Assembly (NCBI GenBank): GCA_036245525.1
Contig: BTPG01000001.1
Span: 217,916,121-217,980,120 of the forward strand
DNA from: Semisulcospira habei
Taxonomy: Eukaryota; Mollusca; Gastropoda; Semisulcospiridae
DNA length: 64,000 bases
Reading direction: 5' to 3'
The notes under the pieces: model-generated
The model's database searches: none
What the model was told of the DNA's origin: nothing
Seen by the model: the letters and a program-made list of their open reading frames with translations, nothing else
Translations under genes and position numbers: made by a program
Shown here: piece after piece, positions 21,003-31,479 of the stretch
Layout of the letters: each line of letters starts with the position of its first letter
How positions within the stretch are numbered: position 1 is the stretch's first letter

Positions 21003-22754
21003 GACTTTGACCCGAAGATCTGACAAACATGCCACAGCAGAAAGCGAAAACGGCTTCATCCATGCGCGCTTGTCTGACATTCCTGACGATATTTCGGAGC
21101 AATACTTGCCATACCCTATCCCCCTAAGGCAGAGACAACGTGCAGATTTGTTTAGATGTGAGCAGTACATTCCATTCAAAGCGTACAAATGTTTTGTGCT
21201 TCATCATCTGGCTTTGACGTGCACGGAACAATTCATTTCCGCAGTCAACCGAGCGGCCAAGTGACGGAAAAGCCACATTCGGTGCACCTGTCCATTAACC
21301 CAACGAAGAAGCCTGCGAAGGTACTAAAAGCACAATGTTGCATATGGCAAGGTTTGCTTACAAACTTCCTAAGCTTGTGTGTTGTGCTTTAAGTTTTAGC
21401 TGTTTTTTGGTTGTTTTTTTTTTTCAGACTCGCTGGACAGTGTGCTCATGTGCTTGCCATCACGACAGCAATGGGACAGATCCCATGAAAAAATTCCACC
21501 GGAGCCAGTTTCCATCATGATTATTTCAAAGCCTGGAAACGTCAACAAGAAAAGGAAGCCCATCATTGCAATCTTTGATGACAACAGGCAAGTTTTATTT
21601 CAGTGTGCATATTCTGGTTGAAACTGTGTAATTTGAAGGTACTGTTATTAGAATTGTATGTTCACACAAATGTGTATGTAAGCAATATACATGTATGCAT
21701 ACTTGTTTACAGTTCGTGTGTGTGTGTGTTTTGTCCCTGTGCATTAACATGGTGAACAGTGAATGTGGAAAGTAAATCTGTATGCACAGAATTAATTTAC
21801 ACACACACTCTTTCTCTCTCTCTCTCTTTCTCTCTCTGCATGTGCAAAAATGACTGCTGATGACATATGGAAGCTTTATTTATAACAGCACATTTAAAAG
21901 TATGGAAAACATGTCATCCTAGAACTGTCCAAAAAGAACACATTATGTGAGTCCTTGCAGTTGTAGGAGCTCATGAGTCATTCTTCAGCATGATGATAAT
22001 CAGTTAACTAAGGAGGCAGTACTCTATTCTTAATCTTTAAATGAATAAGAACTAATGGTTTCAAACACACCACAGTTTAATTTTTATTGAGATAACTGCT
22101 CAGACAACTGCATATCCACATTTAGTTATATTTATGTCTATGTAAACTATGTCTAATGCTATGTAAACATGGGCCAAAGGGGGCGTCAGGGGTCAGTGGG
22201 TTAAAATGATTATCTAAATTCTGCTCAAAATCCTGCAGGCATATATGGCTGGCACACAGCTGTTCAAGTTTCTGCACATGAGCGTGTGTTGCCTCAAGCT
22301 GCTCCCTGAGATGCTTATTCTCCACAACAAGGGCTAGAACTAGAAGGATCAAATCTGAAACAAATGAAATCAGTACGGCAGTGTAATGACACAGTTAGAA
22401 AGCAGTCGTCAACTGTGATATAAATACAGAATGTTCGATTTTATTTTATTCTATGTTACAGGTACCACTTATGGAACAGGAGCTGTTGCCTTTGACTACA
22501 TCACTTGATTGTGGAGATGTTGATTTTCCAAAGATGCCAATCATTGCCATTCCACCAACTGTGATCCAGCAACAACACAAATGGTCACACCTCAATCTGA
22601 CACTAGATGATGCTAGGACACTCGAAAAAGCAAACCAAGAACAGGCAACCGGCTCTTTATGGCAGACAGAGCGGAAGAAACGCATCACTGCCTCAAACTG
22701 CAGACTGGAGAACAAAAACAAAAACCTGAACATTTATTTATTTATTAAATCAGA
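21003..22754 (+). pseudogene. SWIM/YqaJ-type gene remnant, three exon-like blocks
   Basis: Block 1 (about 21003-21351) includes PRQRQRADLF-like basic sequence and, after a frame change, VHLSINPTKKPAKVLKAQCC, ending at donor AAG|GTTTGC. Block 2 (21428-21591) follows a TTTTTTTCAG acceptor. One frame starts LAGQCAHVLAI, like the CxH half of a SWIM finger; another carries PSRQQWDRSHEKIPPEPVS and KKRKPIIAIFDDNRQ. Block 3 (22462 to about 22700) follows ATGTTACAG and continues in frame (NRQ|VPLMEQELLPL) to ARTLEKANQEQATGSLWQTE and RKKRITASN, which resembles the start of YqaJ/lambda-exonuclease domains (ARxLExxTRxQ, RxxRITASN). The nuclease core is absent, and SWIM and downstream parts are in different frames, so this is a relic. 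The assignment is by motif memory. Confidence 0.6.
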
Positions 22755-24216
22755 TTGAGCAGACCAGATTACCTTGTGGTGCTGAGGAACTTTCAATGTC
22801 ATCACTACTTTTCTGTGTGCCAGTTAGAGACTCTGCATCTGTAGCTGCACTTGTACTGTTGACAACAACAGCTACACCTTTGTTACAAACAGTCCCTGAA
22901 TTGAACAGCATTCAAAATGAGAAAGGCAAAGCTGAAAAGGGGGAGGACAGAGACATGATTAACACTGTATTCTTCCTGGTCACGCTCGGCATTTGTAGCT
23001 GCACTTGTACAGTGATAATATTATTAACAATGTATTAGTTAAATGATTTTTGAAAATTCATTTTTAATACATAATATTCATATTGTATGTACACTCTTTG
23101 TCAAAGTTTACATCAACAAACATGAAGTTAATTATGATATGTAGTAAATCACATTGTGTTTGTTGCTGTAAACTCAAAGGATGTTACCACCATAGGAGCT
23201 TGTTTCGTAGCATCTTACGTACTTGTGTGTACTTGTCTTTTGCCTAAAATAAACAGACTGTTTGCATCATAGAAACTGCTGTTTGTGTTCTTGTAGTGTG
23301 TGCATGTGTACAATGTATATTTTTGTGTATGAGAGAGTATACTAGTGTGTATGAAAGAGTGTGTGAAGGAACTGAGTAAGCTTAGACATAAACAGATTGT
23401 GAAATGCAAATCGGTGAATACCTTGGAGCAACCAGTGTTTTGCGTGACCATTTCTGATGCGGCTCAGTTGACAGTCGCTTTTGGGCAGGTGGTGGCTGGT
23501 GTGTGTGGCTTGTCCCACTGCTGGCAGCAGGTCTGGAAATGCTTCAGACGGCTCGCCATCGACAAAATGCTGTGAAATTAATTAACCCATATCATGCCGT
23601 GGCTAAAAGCTTCAAATTTGTACACTGCCATTTTATGCCTACTTACAGATAAGGTTATATACCAACGCAGACTAGGGTGGTGCCAGAATAGCTTGGCATA
23701 CCCTTGCACTATCTTAGACTCATTTTCACACTGGTTGTATTTCAAATGATGAGGGTTAAGAAGCATTCAACAGAGCTATCCCTCGCACTCGTACACTGTG
23801 CTTTCACTGTTCGAGTCGGCCAGCGACTGACGGACTCAGGGAAACGCCGGACTTGACATACGAGTGATAGTACCACCTTCGATCTTCGGGGCACTACAGA
23901 TATTTACATGGGCCTAGTCTCGCATGTGAAAACTGACATTACCCGTTTCACTTTTATAATGAACAAATTCTGGAGAAATGAATATGAACTGACCTTTGTG
24001 CAAACGAAGATATGTCAGTTTCCATCCACTGTACTTGAGGTTCAGCTGCTCAGTCGATCATGTGCCGGCGGTCTACCACACAATTTGATAGATCGCATGC
24101 ACTTTTCATGGCTACGACGGAGCTATGGGAATGGTATGAAGCTTACACCACCTGCTAGACGCTCAGGATATCTGAAATCACTGTTGCAAAGGCCCCCAGG
24201 CACACTTTTTCACCAT
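22122..24216 (-). pseudogene. THAP-domain gene, four exons, decayed in exon 1
   Basis: Exon 1 (24216-23994) starts MVKKCAWG, then after a 1-bp shift LCNSDFRYPERLAGG and FIPFP, then HEKCMRSIKLCGR, ending IFVCTK at donor AAG|GTCAGT. Exon 2 (23569-23422) follows TTTCACAG and begins HFVDGEPSEAFPDLLPAVG, so VCTK|HFVDG rebuilds the C-x-x-H end of a THAP zinc finger. Exon 3 (22895-22773) and exon 4 (22354-22122) join in frame, both junctions in phase 1. Exon 4 contains a leucine-rich coil (VVENKHLREQLEATHAHVQK), a stop at 22122 and AATAAA about 35 bp further. The frameshift and three stops in exon 1 make it a pseudogene. THAP proteins bind DNA; with a transposase they recognise element ends. No catalytic domain is visible here. 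Confidence 0.72.
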
Positions 24217-24364
24217 TTCTGTTCTCTCTCGGTTACCTTCGTCGCCAGCCTCAATATCGGATCAACAATAGCCGACTTCTCGCATCACGCGGGTGTGTCT
24301 CATTCGCGCATTCTGATTGGCTAGCGCTGACCCATCAGTCAGGCACCAGCTACACGTCAATTGA

Positions 24365-24677
24365 TCGTCTATAATGACATCTAACAGCCGGTGCTCCTTA
24401 ACTTGTTTAATCGGCTCACAGTTAAAGGAAACGCTAAGTGGCGGTGGGTTTAGCTGATGCTTTTGACGTGTAGTGATTAACATGCACTCTGTTTTAGATG
24501 GGTTAGGTATCATGTAGTTGTCTCAGCACCAGATTGAGACATCTAATAGACTATGTTGCAAAAAAGAGTTAATTGTAGATATTTCTGATGACGACACATT
24601 GAGAGTAGCGTCGTCTGCAAACAAATTGCATCGCACATTTGAATGTGAGATACACAAAGGCAAGTCATTTATATATA
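24365..24677 (-). pseudogene. L2-M RT: FADD box to thumb
   Basis: Minus strand: LPLCISHSNVRCNLFADDAT then LNVSS, and after a break MIPNPSKTECMLITTRQKHQ, then PIKQVKEHRLLDVIIDDQL. The FADD catalytic pair is intact. The right edge is cut by the Tc1-like element, the left edge by the THAP/YqaJ element. Confidence 0.85.
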
Positions 24678-24748
24678 CTGATGGTCAAAACTTAAGGGCC
24701 ACTTTTTATTGCAGACGCACTGACAACACCACACAAATAATGTAACAA

Positions 24749-25913
24749 TACTTGATAGAGAAAAAGTGGTAAAAGTTGAAAATGCAAAATCAGATAAAAT
24801 AAAGGTGCTGAGCGGTATACCTCAAGGAAGCATCCTAGGACCTATATTATTTATGATATTTATAAATGACTTGCCAGACTGTGTTAATAGCATGTGCAAA
24901 ATATTCGCAGACGATACTAAAATCTATAATGAATCGAGTAATAAAGACGTGTTGCAGTATGATTTGGATCACTTGCAAGAGTGGTCGGACACATGGGACT
25001 TGCATTTTAATGTAGAGAAATGCAAGGTCTTGCATGCTGGAAGGAACAATCCTGAACATGATTACTTCATGAAAGTTAACAGCGACATTAGAAAGGTGGT
25101 ATCTTGTGAGGTGGAAAGAGACTTAGGTGTTGTTTTTGATAAAGCTCTATCCTTTGACCCCCATATTCAGAACTGTATCAATAAATCCAACAAAATGGTT
25201 GGAGTAATTAAGAGAGCCTTTAATTATTTGGATAAGGATATTTTTAGTAAACTGTATAAATCACTAGTCAGACCACATTTAGAATATGCAAACACTGTAT
25301 GGTACCCAGGTTTAAAGAGACAATCAGTTGCACTCGAAAGGGTACAGAGACGAGCAACAAAGCTGTTTAAAGAATGTAGAAATATGACTTACTTAGACAG
25401 ACTCAAATACTTTGGACTACACTCCTTATGTGGACGTAGAATACGTGGTGACTTAATACAAGTTTTTAAAATTTATAATGGTATCGACGACCTAAATTGG
25501 AATGACTTTTTTGCAGCACCAGTTTGTGACAGAACCCGAAACTCTGAAGGTAAAATCTTTGTAAGGCACTGCAACACTAACCTGCGGAAGTTCTGTTTTT
25601 CTAACAGAGTTGCCATTGTTTGGAATGAGTTACCAGTTTCATTAAAAAAAGCACCTAACATAAATTCTTTTAAAAACCAGCTGGACGAATTACCAAAATT
25701 TAAAGAGCTTTTCTATTCCTATGATGAATGATTTATAGGAAAATTGCATGAATAGCAGACCCATAAAGAAAATAAAGAAAGAAAGGACATTTACAAAGGC
25801 CTCACAGCCTATTTTGTCCTCACACTACTACTACTACTACTACTACTTGGAGTCAGTACTTTGCTAAATTATTCAGTAACTATTTCATTTAAGTTTTGAG
25901 TAAATAAATCAAT
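24749..25913 (+). mobile_element. CR1/L2-group LINE 3' half inserted in the Tc1-like element
   Basis: A likely 8-bp TSD, TGTAACAA, lies at 24741-24748 and 25914-25921. The insert begins mid-RT, carries one long open frame and a short 3' UTR with a (CTA)n tract (about 25824-25847), and ends TAAATAAATCAAT. It is 5'-truncated. Confidence 0.7.
24751..25731 (+). CDS. Truncated LINE reverse transcriptase, open frame of about 326 codons
   Basis: The frame is open from the insertion boundary (LDREKVVKVENAKSDKIKVL) to TGA at 25729-25731. It has no proper start, because GTG at 24766 is only the first start-like codon. Motifs: SGIPQGSILGPILFMIFIND, catalytic KIFADDTKIY, LGVVFDKALSFDPHI (thumb), VRPHLEYANTVWYPG, ERVQRRATKL, and the C-terminal RRIRGDLIQVFKIYNG and NELPVSLKKAPNINSFKNQL. 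The endonuclease and the RT fingers are missing, so it is not autonomous, but the absence of stops marks it as the youngest layer of this nest. Confidence 0.9.
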   Translation, partial: LDREKVVKVENAKSDKIKVLSGIPQGSILGPILFMIFINDLPDCVNSMCKIFADDTKIYNESSNKDVLQYDLDHLQEWSDTWDLHFNVEKCKVLHAGRNNPEHDYFMKVNSDIRKVVSCEVERDLGVVFDKALSFDPHIQNCINKSNKMVGVIKRAFNYLDKDIFSKLYKSLVRPHLEYANTVWYPGLKRQSVALERVQRRATKLFKECRNMTYLDRLKYFGLHSLCGRRIRGDLIQVFKIYNGIDDLNWNDFFAAPVCDRTRNSEGKIFVRHCNTNLRKFCFSNRVAIVWNELPVSLKKAPNINSFKNQLDELPKFKELFYSYDE

Positions 25914-25959
25914 TGTAACAACAGCAGTAAGAATGTTCACCCACCCCTCATTTAAAAAG

Positions 25960-27000
25960 TCACACAAGACTGGTCCAGTCAGTAGCGAGTGTACCCACTC
26001 TTTGCAGCCAAGCATTCAATGCAGCGTTCACATGGAGTTCACCAGGGTTCGGAGAACATATTATGGGATCACTTCCCACTCTTGATGCCGGAACTGAGTT
26101 AGCTGGGGGACGCCTTGAGGTGGGGGGTGGTTGCTGACTACACGTTGCCCCAGCACGTCCCAGAGGTGCTCGATGGGGGCCAGATCAGGTGAACGAGCTG
26201 GCCACTCCATCCTCATAATGAACCGTTGCTCAAGGTACTCATCCACCACACGGGCGCGATGAGGTCAAGCGTTGTCGTCCTGCAGAACAGCATTGTCGCC
26301 TATGGCTTGGAGAGCTGGCTGGATGAGGGGCTACACAATCTCGTTCCGATAGCGCAATCCAGTCAGGGTGCCTCAGATGACGTGGAGGGGGGTCCTGCCT
26401 TCCCTGCTGAAGCCTGCCCGGACCATGACTGAACCTCCTCCGTAGCGATCCACCTCTTGGACGCATCCATCCGGAATCGCTCGCCCTGGCATCACCAGAC
26501 CCTCACCCTACTGTCGAAGGACACAGTGAACTGTGACTCATCAGTAAACAGAACCTGAGTCAACTGCAGTCTGTTCCACCTCACATGTTGATGACACCAG
26601 GCAACCCGGGCTCTGCGATGAGCTGGAGTGAGGGGTATTCTCACTGCTGCTCTGCATGAAGCCAGGCCAATTTTGTGCAGACGTCGGCAGACTGTGCTTC
26701 TGCTGACCTTAACGTTTGCAGCTTGCATCAGTTGATGTCGTAGAGTGGTTCACGTGACAGTTTGGTCGCGCAGAGCCACCACACAAAAGTGTCTGCCCTC
26801 CCTTCTGCTGGTGCAGCACGGGCATCCTGAGCAGGGTCGTCATTCTGCCCTTCCAGTTTCTCGGAATCGTGCCAGCAGCCTCTGGATCACTGAATGGGAC
26901 ACCCCAAGACTCTCCCAACTTCTTGTCCGGAAATTCCATCCTGCATCCATGCTAGCGCCTGGCCTTGATCTACTGGCGTTAGGCTTCGTCGTGGTGGCAT
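25960..27000 (-). pseudogene. Tc1-like transposase (about 346 codons, broken)
   Basis: This is a cut-and-paste transposase of the DD34E type. It starts MPPRRSLTPVDQGQALAWMQ, followed by a helix-turn-helix region broken by frameshifts and then VSRSTVCRRLHKIGL. First catalytic Asp: QVLFTDESQF (about 26545-26575). Second: VLQDDNA (about 26268), directly followed by a stop. Third: Glu in WPARSPDLAPIEHLWDVLGQ. It ends NAALNAWLQRVGTLATDWTS, then LV-stop. Length matches the roughly 340 residues of the family. Several frameshifts and at least one nonsense codon disable it. Confidence 0.88.
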
Positions 27001-27361
27001 GGTTAGGAAAGTGACAATTATGCCGCTATTGTACCGGTATTTGTAGTGAAACAGAGGTGCTCAGTGTTCACGACTGACCCCTTTAGCACGTGCATCACGA
27101 CTTTACCTAGTTTTTCCACCTGCCTGCCTTTGGTACGCTTGCCAATATCGCACAGCTTTTCACAAAAACTGGCGATGTTTCACGTACATTTGACATGTTC
27201 ATGGAAATTGATGAATTGTTGTCTATTGTTCTCTGTACAGTGGACTGTCTAAGGTCAACTTTTAACCCATTTGGATCGAAAGAACATTATATTTTATTAC
27301 CGTACTTGCGAAAACGATGACACAAAAAAGTGGGGTGGCCCTTAAGTTTGGACCATTAGTA

Positions 27362-27472
27362 TAAATTAAAAACAAGAGGGCCTAAGATGGACCCCTAGGG
27401 CACTCCATGCTTAATCACACTTTCTGAGGAATTCTTACAGTTGATAAAAACATACTGAGAGCTACTGCTTAT
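27362..27472 (-). pseudogene. L2-M RT: mid-palm piece
   Basis: Minus strand: ISSSSQYVFINCKNSSESVI, KHGVP, GSILGPL, and one base out of frame LFLIYIND, which continues across the Tc1 insertion into LPLCIS at 24677. The left end is the Tc1 border; the right end is the border of the 27473-31041 insertion. Confidence 0.82.
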
Positions 27473-29039
27473 GTAAAAGAGTGAACCAAATGTTTCTCTG
27501 TGTATATAGGCCAATAGCGCTTATGACCATTGCTTCTCGAGCTATGACGTGCGCCACTCGCAGTGTCTGCAAAACGCAGCGTTAGTTGTGTACACGATAG
27601 CGCAGTGTACGTGTTGTGTTTCTTGTATATTTCTGACCGTGTATTGTTGCCAAACTACAACACCATTTGCTTAGTATTTATGATGGTGAGATTTGGCCCA
27701 GGTAATAGTTTTTAATGATGTATATGTCTTTTGGTTAACTGTAACCTATCAGGGCGATAATTGTGATAATTTAGTAGCCTATTTGATTTTCTGTGGCCAT
27801 TCTGAGACCACTTTAAGAATGAATATAAATTTTTCGCTAACAGCCCGTAACCCCAAACTGAATCCAGAGTAAAACTTGTAAAATTTCCTAACTTTTCTAT
27901 TCAAAGTTTATATTTCTGCATTATGTAGTTCAGAAGTTATTCTAGCTCTTAGGGCTGGCAAGAAACACCGATTTGCCATTTTTACCATGCCAAACCCCCA
28001 CACTTTGTACCGACACAGACATGATGTGCGCCGGGAGCCATCTTCGTCTATAAATAGGACCGCCCACGTGGTGTGCTTTCCTTTCCATTTGTCTTCTGCT
28101 AGACGATTATTTCTTGATCATGAGGTTGACATGATTGCCAGACTGCCAGACTGGTCGGCATTAGTCATTTTGAGAGGCTAGCTTGATTCCATTTGTCTTC
28201 TGCTAGACGATTATCTACTCAGTAGTAAAGTTCCATGTAATGCTGCAGTGTGGAAATTTGTACACAAACCTTTGTAACAATGTTGATATGTATTTTGCCT
28301 TAGAAAATTTAACCTGTCAAAATAATGCGGCGCTTAGCGTGCACGACCGCACGTGGTAGGTTGTGACTAGGTGATAGTTTTTCTTTGGCGCATAACCGCG
28401 GGAGTAAAAGGGAGTGCACTTACGCCTCTAAAATGATGCGCTAAGTTTGGTCTTGCTGAAATGAATGGCAATCATGACAATTCATTACATTGTTTGCATT
28501 GTGGATGCACCATAATATGGTCATTTTCTTTTGTTCATTTAATGCTATTCATTACTTGTTGATTGTTTAGTTGTTTTTTCTTGCTTAACCTTATGTTTTG
28601 CCCCACTCTTTTTTGTTGTTGCTGTGGTAGAGATCTAACGTTTATGGTTAAGATGATCTTTACTTTATTTAGTTCTATGTTCTGTTGATTCTTCCCTTAC
28701 CTATCACTTAGCTAGGGAGGGCAGCCTTTGTGCGATGTTCCCGTGTTGGTGTCATTCACGGCCGACTCTCTCAGCCACCATGTTTGTTTCGATTTTGAAC
28801 TTCCGCTTAAGTTGTTTACATGTTGCTCTGTCTTACCATATGCCATGCCTAGCCACAGATTGATTGACTGGTTGATGGATCAATTGATTCATTCATTCAG
28901 TCACTCATTTCATTCATTTATTCATAGGTCTTTTTTTTATTTATTTTGTCTTTATTCATATTTGCTTCCTATTTTATGACTAGGTATTTCACTTGACATA
29001 GTACTTAGGCTTGGTTCACCTCGCTGACAGGCATGCGCC

Positions 29040-29205
29040 TGGGTGACGGCAGGCGATATAGGTCATCTCTGTTATGCGACCTCAAGGGTCATTGTTCACT
29101 ACTATGTGTAATAAGTAGCCTTTGAGTGACTGCAAGAAATACAGGACATCTCTGTTATGCGACCTCAAGGGTCATTGTTCACTACTATGTGTAATAAGCA
29201 GCCTT
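29040..29205. repeat. 83-bp tandem duplication
   Basis: Two adjacent units (29040-29122 and 29123-29205). The last 60 bp of each, starting CATCTCTGTTATGCGACC, are almost identical, and the first 20 bp are more diverged. Confidence 0.85.
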
Positions 29206-29596
29206 TGAAACTTAAAGGTACTTCGTAGTCATATTAAGTGGACCATGCATTTATATATTTCATGGTGACATTCATTAGGTTGCATTTTTAGTAGATCTGC
29301 TTTATTTTAGGCTATCTTATGTTACATGCACATAATTTCCCTTCATGTACACGTTTTCTGTCCATCTTTCCTCTTTGTCATGAATGATTGCAGTGCATGT
29401 AGATGTTTGCGTTCTTCATTGATGTTCAATGTTTGAGCTTGTGTCTGCGGTGCGAATGTAATAAAGACAGAGTGAATGCTGAGGTTGTGTGTATGTACTT
29501 ATTCATTTGATGGTAAGTTCACTTTGTGTCATGTTCACACATTACTTGTTTCTCCTTTATACTAGTTCTCTTCCATTTACTATTCATTAGTGATTA

Positions 29597-30479
29597 GTCA
29601 CATCGGGCATGGGAATTGCCCAAGCAAAAATCAGCTGAAAATAGGGGGGTCCGGGGGCATGCTCCCCCCCAGAAAAAAAAAAAGCGAACATGAAAATCTG
29701 TGCAATCTGAGCATATTTTTGTGTATTTGTATTCATTGAAAACAAAGTGATCAATGTAACAAGAAAAGCTGAAACATCTTGTTATTTATTTGTGTACTGA
29801 CAAAAAAATTAATTAAAAAAAAAAATACTGAGCAGATCCCATCTCATTCAACCCCTGGGTACCAGTTTGTAGAAATTACCACACACACAAAGAAAAGCTG
29901 AAACAACTTAGTTATTTAACATGAAGGTTTGCGTACAAACAAAAATGTGAAGAAAAAAATTAAAAACAATTATACTGAGCTACTATATAGACCTCTGCTT
30001 GCATATGAAACATCTTTGTTGCATACCACGCACCAAGCTGCTTCACTCACGTCAGTTTTGCGAAAGCGTGTGCCCATGCGTTCTTTCTGAACTTTCTCAC
30101 CCACTTTAACTTCTACTTCGGCCGATATCCAGTCCCATCTCCACTTGTTAGCACTGCTTGAATTGTCAAATTTGTCGCCACGAGTCACGCAAGCCATGCT
30201 GATGAACACAATGAAAGCATGTACTCGGCCGGAAGAGTGGCTTCGTTCAGAGCACCCGTCTGCCCGCCTAGGTTTACTGCGCAGCGCACCGAGACAGTGA
30301 CCAGTGCGGGCCGAGGACACAGCCTGCCACGTCATATCCTGCCATGGAGTAAAACCGGTGCTTTGCTCGTTTTGCTACCCACAATGTTTTTTTCACGGAG
30401 ACGCCTTTTTAATTTCGCGGACGATTTTTCCCCCCGCGGAATCCCGCGTTTTCACAGACAATTTCCATGCCTGTCACAT
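29597..30479. mobile_element. hAT-like element, deleted, 869 bp
   Basis: Body 29604-30472. The duplication GTCACAT (7 bp, probably 8 with one change) is at 29597-29603 and 30473-30479. The ends are inverted: GGCATGGGAATTG at the left, and GGCATGGAAATTG read from the right. hAT elements make 8-bp duplications. The internal ORF supports the class. Confidence 0.65.
29970..30335 (-). pseudogene. hAT transposase N-terminus with BED-like finger
   Basis: A 121-codon frame. The second half reads NKWRWDWISAEVEV, then FRKTDVSEAAWCVVCNKDVS and YASRGLYSS, like the N-terminal zinc finger of hAT transposases in which a C-x-x-C is followed by a glycine-containing loop. The His-x-His part and the RNase-H-like catalytic domain are missing, so it cannot transpose on its own. 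Confidence 0.6.
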
Positions 30480-31041
30480 AGTTACTTTACTGCTGGCATA
30501 GCATCTCATTTAATTTTGTATTTTACTTTTGCTATGTTACTTTTAGTATTTATGCATTCATTTTGATGTGGTCTGACCTCTTAGGGAGGCCCCGGTCGGA
30601 GTGACTACCCGTTTGTTAGTCATTTGTGTGTTTGCCTTAACAGGTCTGACTGTATAGTGGACTTGCGTATTGGTGCTCTGCTTTATTCTTGACTTGTGCT
30701 TTGTATGACTTTGTAGTTTATATTGTGACTTATTTTCATTTTATTTGCTGTCAGGTATTTTACTACACATTCTATATGTTACACGACCATCACATTGATT
30801 TTATCAGTGTTTTAAGTTCACTGCAAGATAATATATGCCTTAGTTTAGTTAAATGCCTTGTTCATTGTATTCTTGACACCATTACTGATTGCCTGTTTGT
30901 TTATTCCACAGGTACAGCTTTCTGGTGGTAAATAAAAGTTAACCAAACAAACATGAGCGTGTCTCAGAGTTGCTAAGTCCAACCATCCAACATATCATTT
31001 TCAATTCCAATTCGTCATCCCCCCACCCCCATCACACTTTG

Positions 31042-31479
31042 ATAAGATTTAAAGAAGGCAGCGGAATCTGTATCTATGTGGTATGCCAACAGCTTCTGTA
31101 GCAATAGTTTATGGCTGACTAAATCATAAGCTTTAGAAAGATCTAAAAATACCGCACCAGCCTTAAGTTAGCCAGGTATTGGTCAGATGAGACAGTGCCG
31201 TGTGACAAGAGTGGTGGGGTCTAAAGCCTGACTGTTAAGGGATAAATCAAGTTATGTGTCCGCAGAAAATGACTGGTGCCTGTGGACATGTTTTTCTATC
31301 AACTTTGACAAAGCTGATAAAAGTGAAATTGGCCTGAATTTGTTGGGGTCAGTGAGGTCTTTAGTTTTAGGCCACAGTATGACTTTAGCTATTTTCCATC
31401 TTCTAGGGAAGGTACCTTGTTGGAATTATAAGATTGTAGATAAACATTAAAGATTCAACCACATAGGGGGCAGACAGTT
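31042..31479 (-). pseudogene. L2-M RT: fingers and palm start
   Basis: Minus strand: WKIAKVILWPKTKDLTDPNK, FRPISLLSALSKLIEKHVHR, then AGAVFLDLSKAYDLVSHKLL, LQKLLAYHIDTDSAAFFKSY. Motif A Asp (FLDLSKAYD) is present, with frameshifts between the blocks. A TTAA at 31480-31483 marks the MITE insertion upstream. Confidence 0.87.

Larger units (their letters stand above)
20949..24364. mobile_element. 3.4-kb DNA-transposon-like element carrying a THAP gene and a SWIM/YqaJ gene
   Basis: The host LINE (L2-M) is interrupted between 20957 and 24356 with a 9-bp duplication GTCAATTGA on both sides (20949-20957 and 24356-24364). The insert's ends are inverted: (C)GTGTAGC at the left and GCTACAC at the right. 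It holds two decayed multi-exon genes on opposite strands: a SWIM/YqaJ-type gene (plus) and a THAP-type gene (minus). THAP domains are DNA-binding domains of several transposase groups (P, Kolobok and others), and YqaJ nucleases accompany some eukaryotic transposons (ISL2EU, as I recall). The 9-bp duplication fits neither Kolobok (TTAA) nor a 2-bp target. Superfamily unresolved. Confidence 0.7.
24678..27359 (-). mobile_element. Tc1-like transposon inserted in L2-M, itself carrying a LINE fragment
   Basis: TIRs of about 27 bp: CTGATGGTCAAAACTTAAGG at the left, and the complement of CCTTAAGTTTGGACCATTAG at the right (27340-27359), with TA at both borders. Left of the transposase the element contains a plus-strand LINE fragment (24749-25913), without which it is about 1.5 kb, the usual size for Tc1. 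Confidence 0.88.
27473..31041. mobile_element. Unidentified 3.57-kb insertion within L2-M
   Basis: L2-M reads FFKSY up to 31042 and resumes ISSSSQYV at 27472, so everything between is inserted. I see no TSD and no terminal repeats, and no coding domain outside the hAT element at 29604-30472. It contains a 26-bp motif repeated at about 28086 and 28189 and an 83-bp tandem duplication at 29040-29205. It could be one old element, a compound of several, or a rearrangement. Confidence 0.6.

Noticed and set aside
21581..21592. GC-AG intron donor CAG|GCAAGT in the YqaJ-type gene
   Set aside because: The consensus looks good but joining there breaks the frame into block 3; the GT two codons downstream (CAA|GTTTTA) keeps NRQ|VPL in frame.
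23908..24324. 138-codon plus-strand frame as a gene
   Set aside because: It is antisense to THAP exon 1 and the end of the THAP/YqaJ element; the minus strand carries the recognisable motifs.
20949..24364. Calling the THAP/YqaJ element Kolobok or ISL2EU
   Set aside because: The 9-bp duplication does not fit TTAA (Kolobok) or the short target I recall for ISL2EU; no transposase core is visible.
28728..28979. Small hydrophobic ORF as a membrane protein gene
   Set aside because: It lies in AT-rich sequence of an unidentified insertion; there is no conserved motif and low-complexity repeats (TTCATTCATT) drive the frame.
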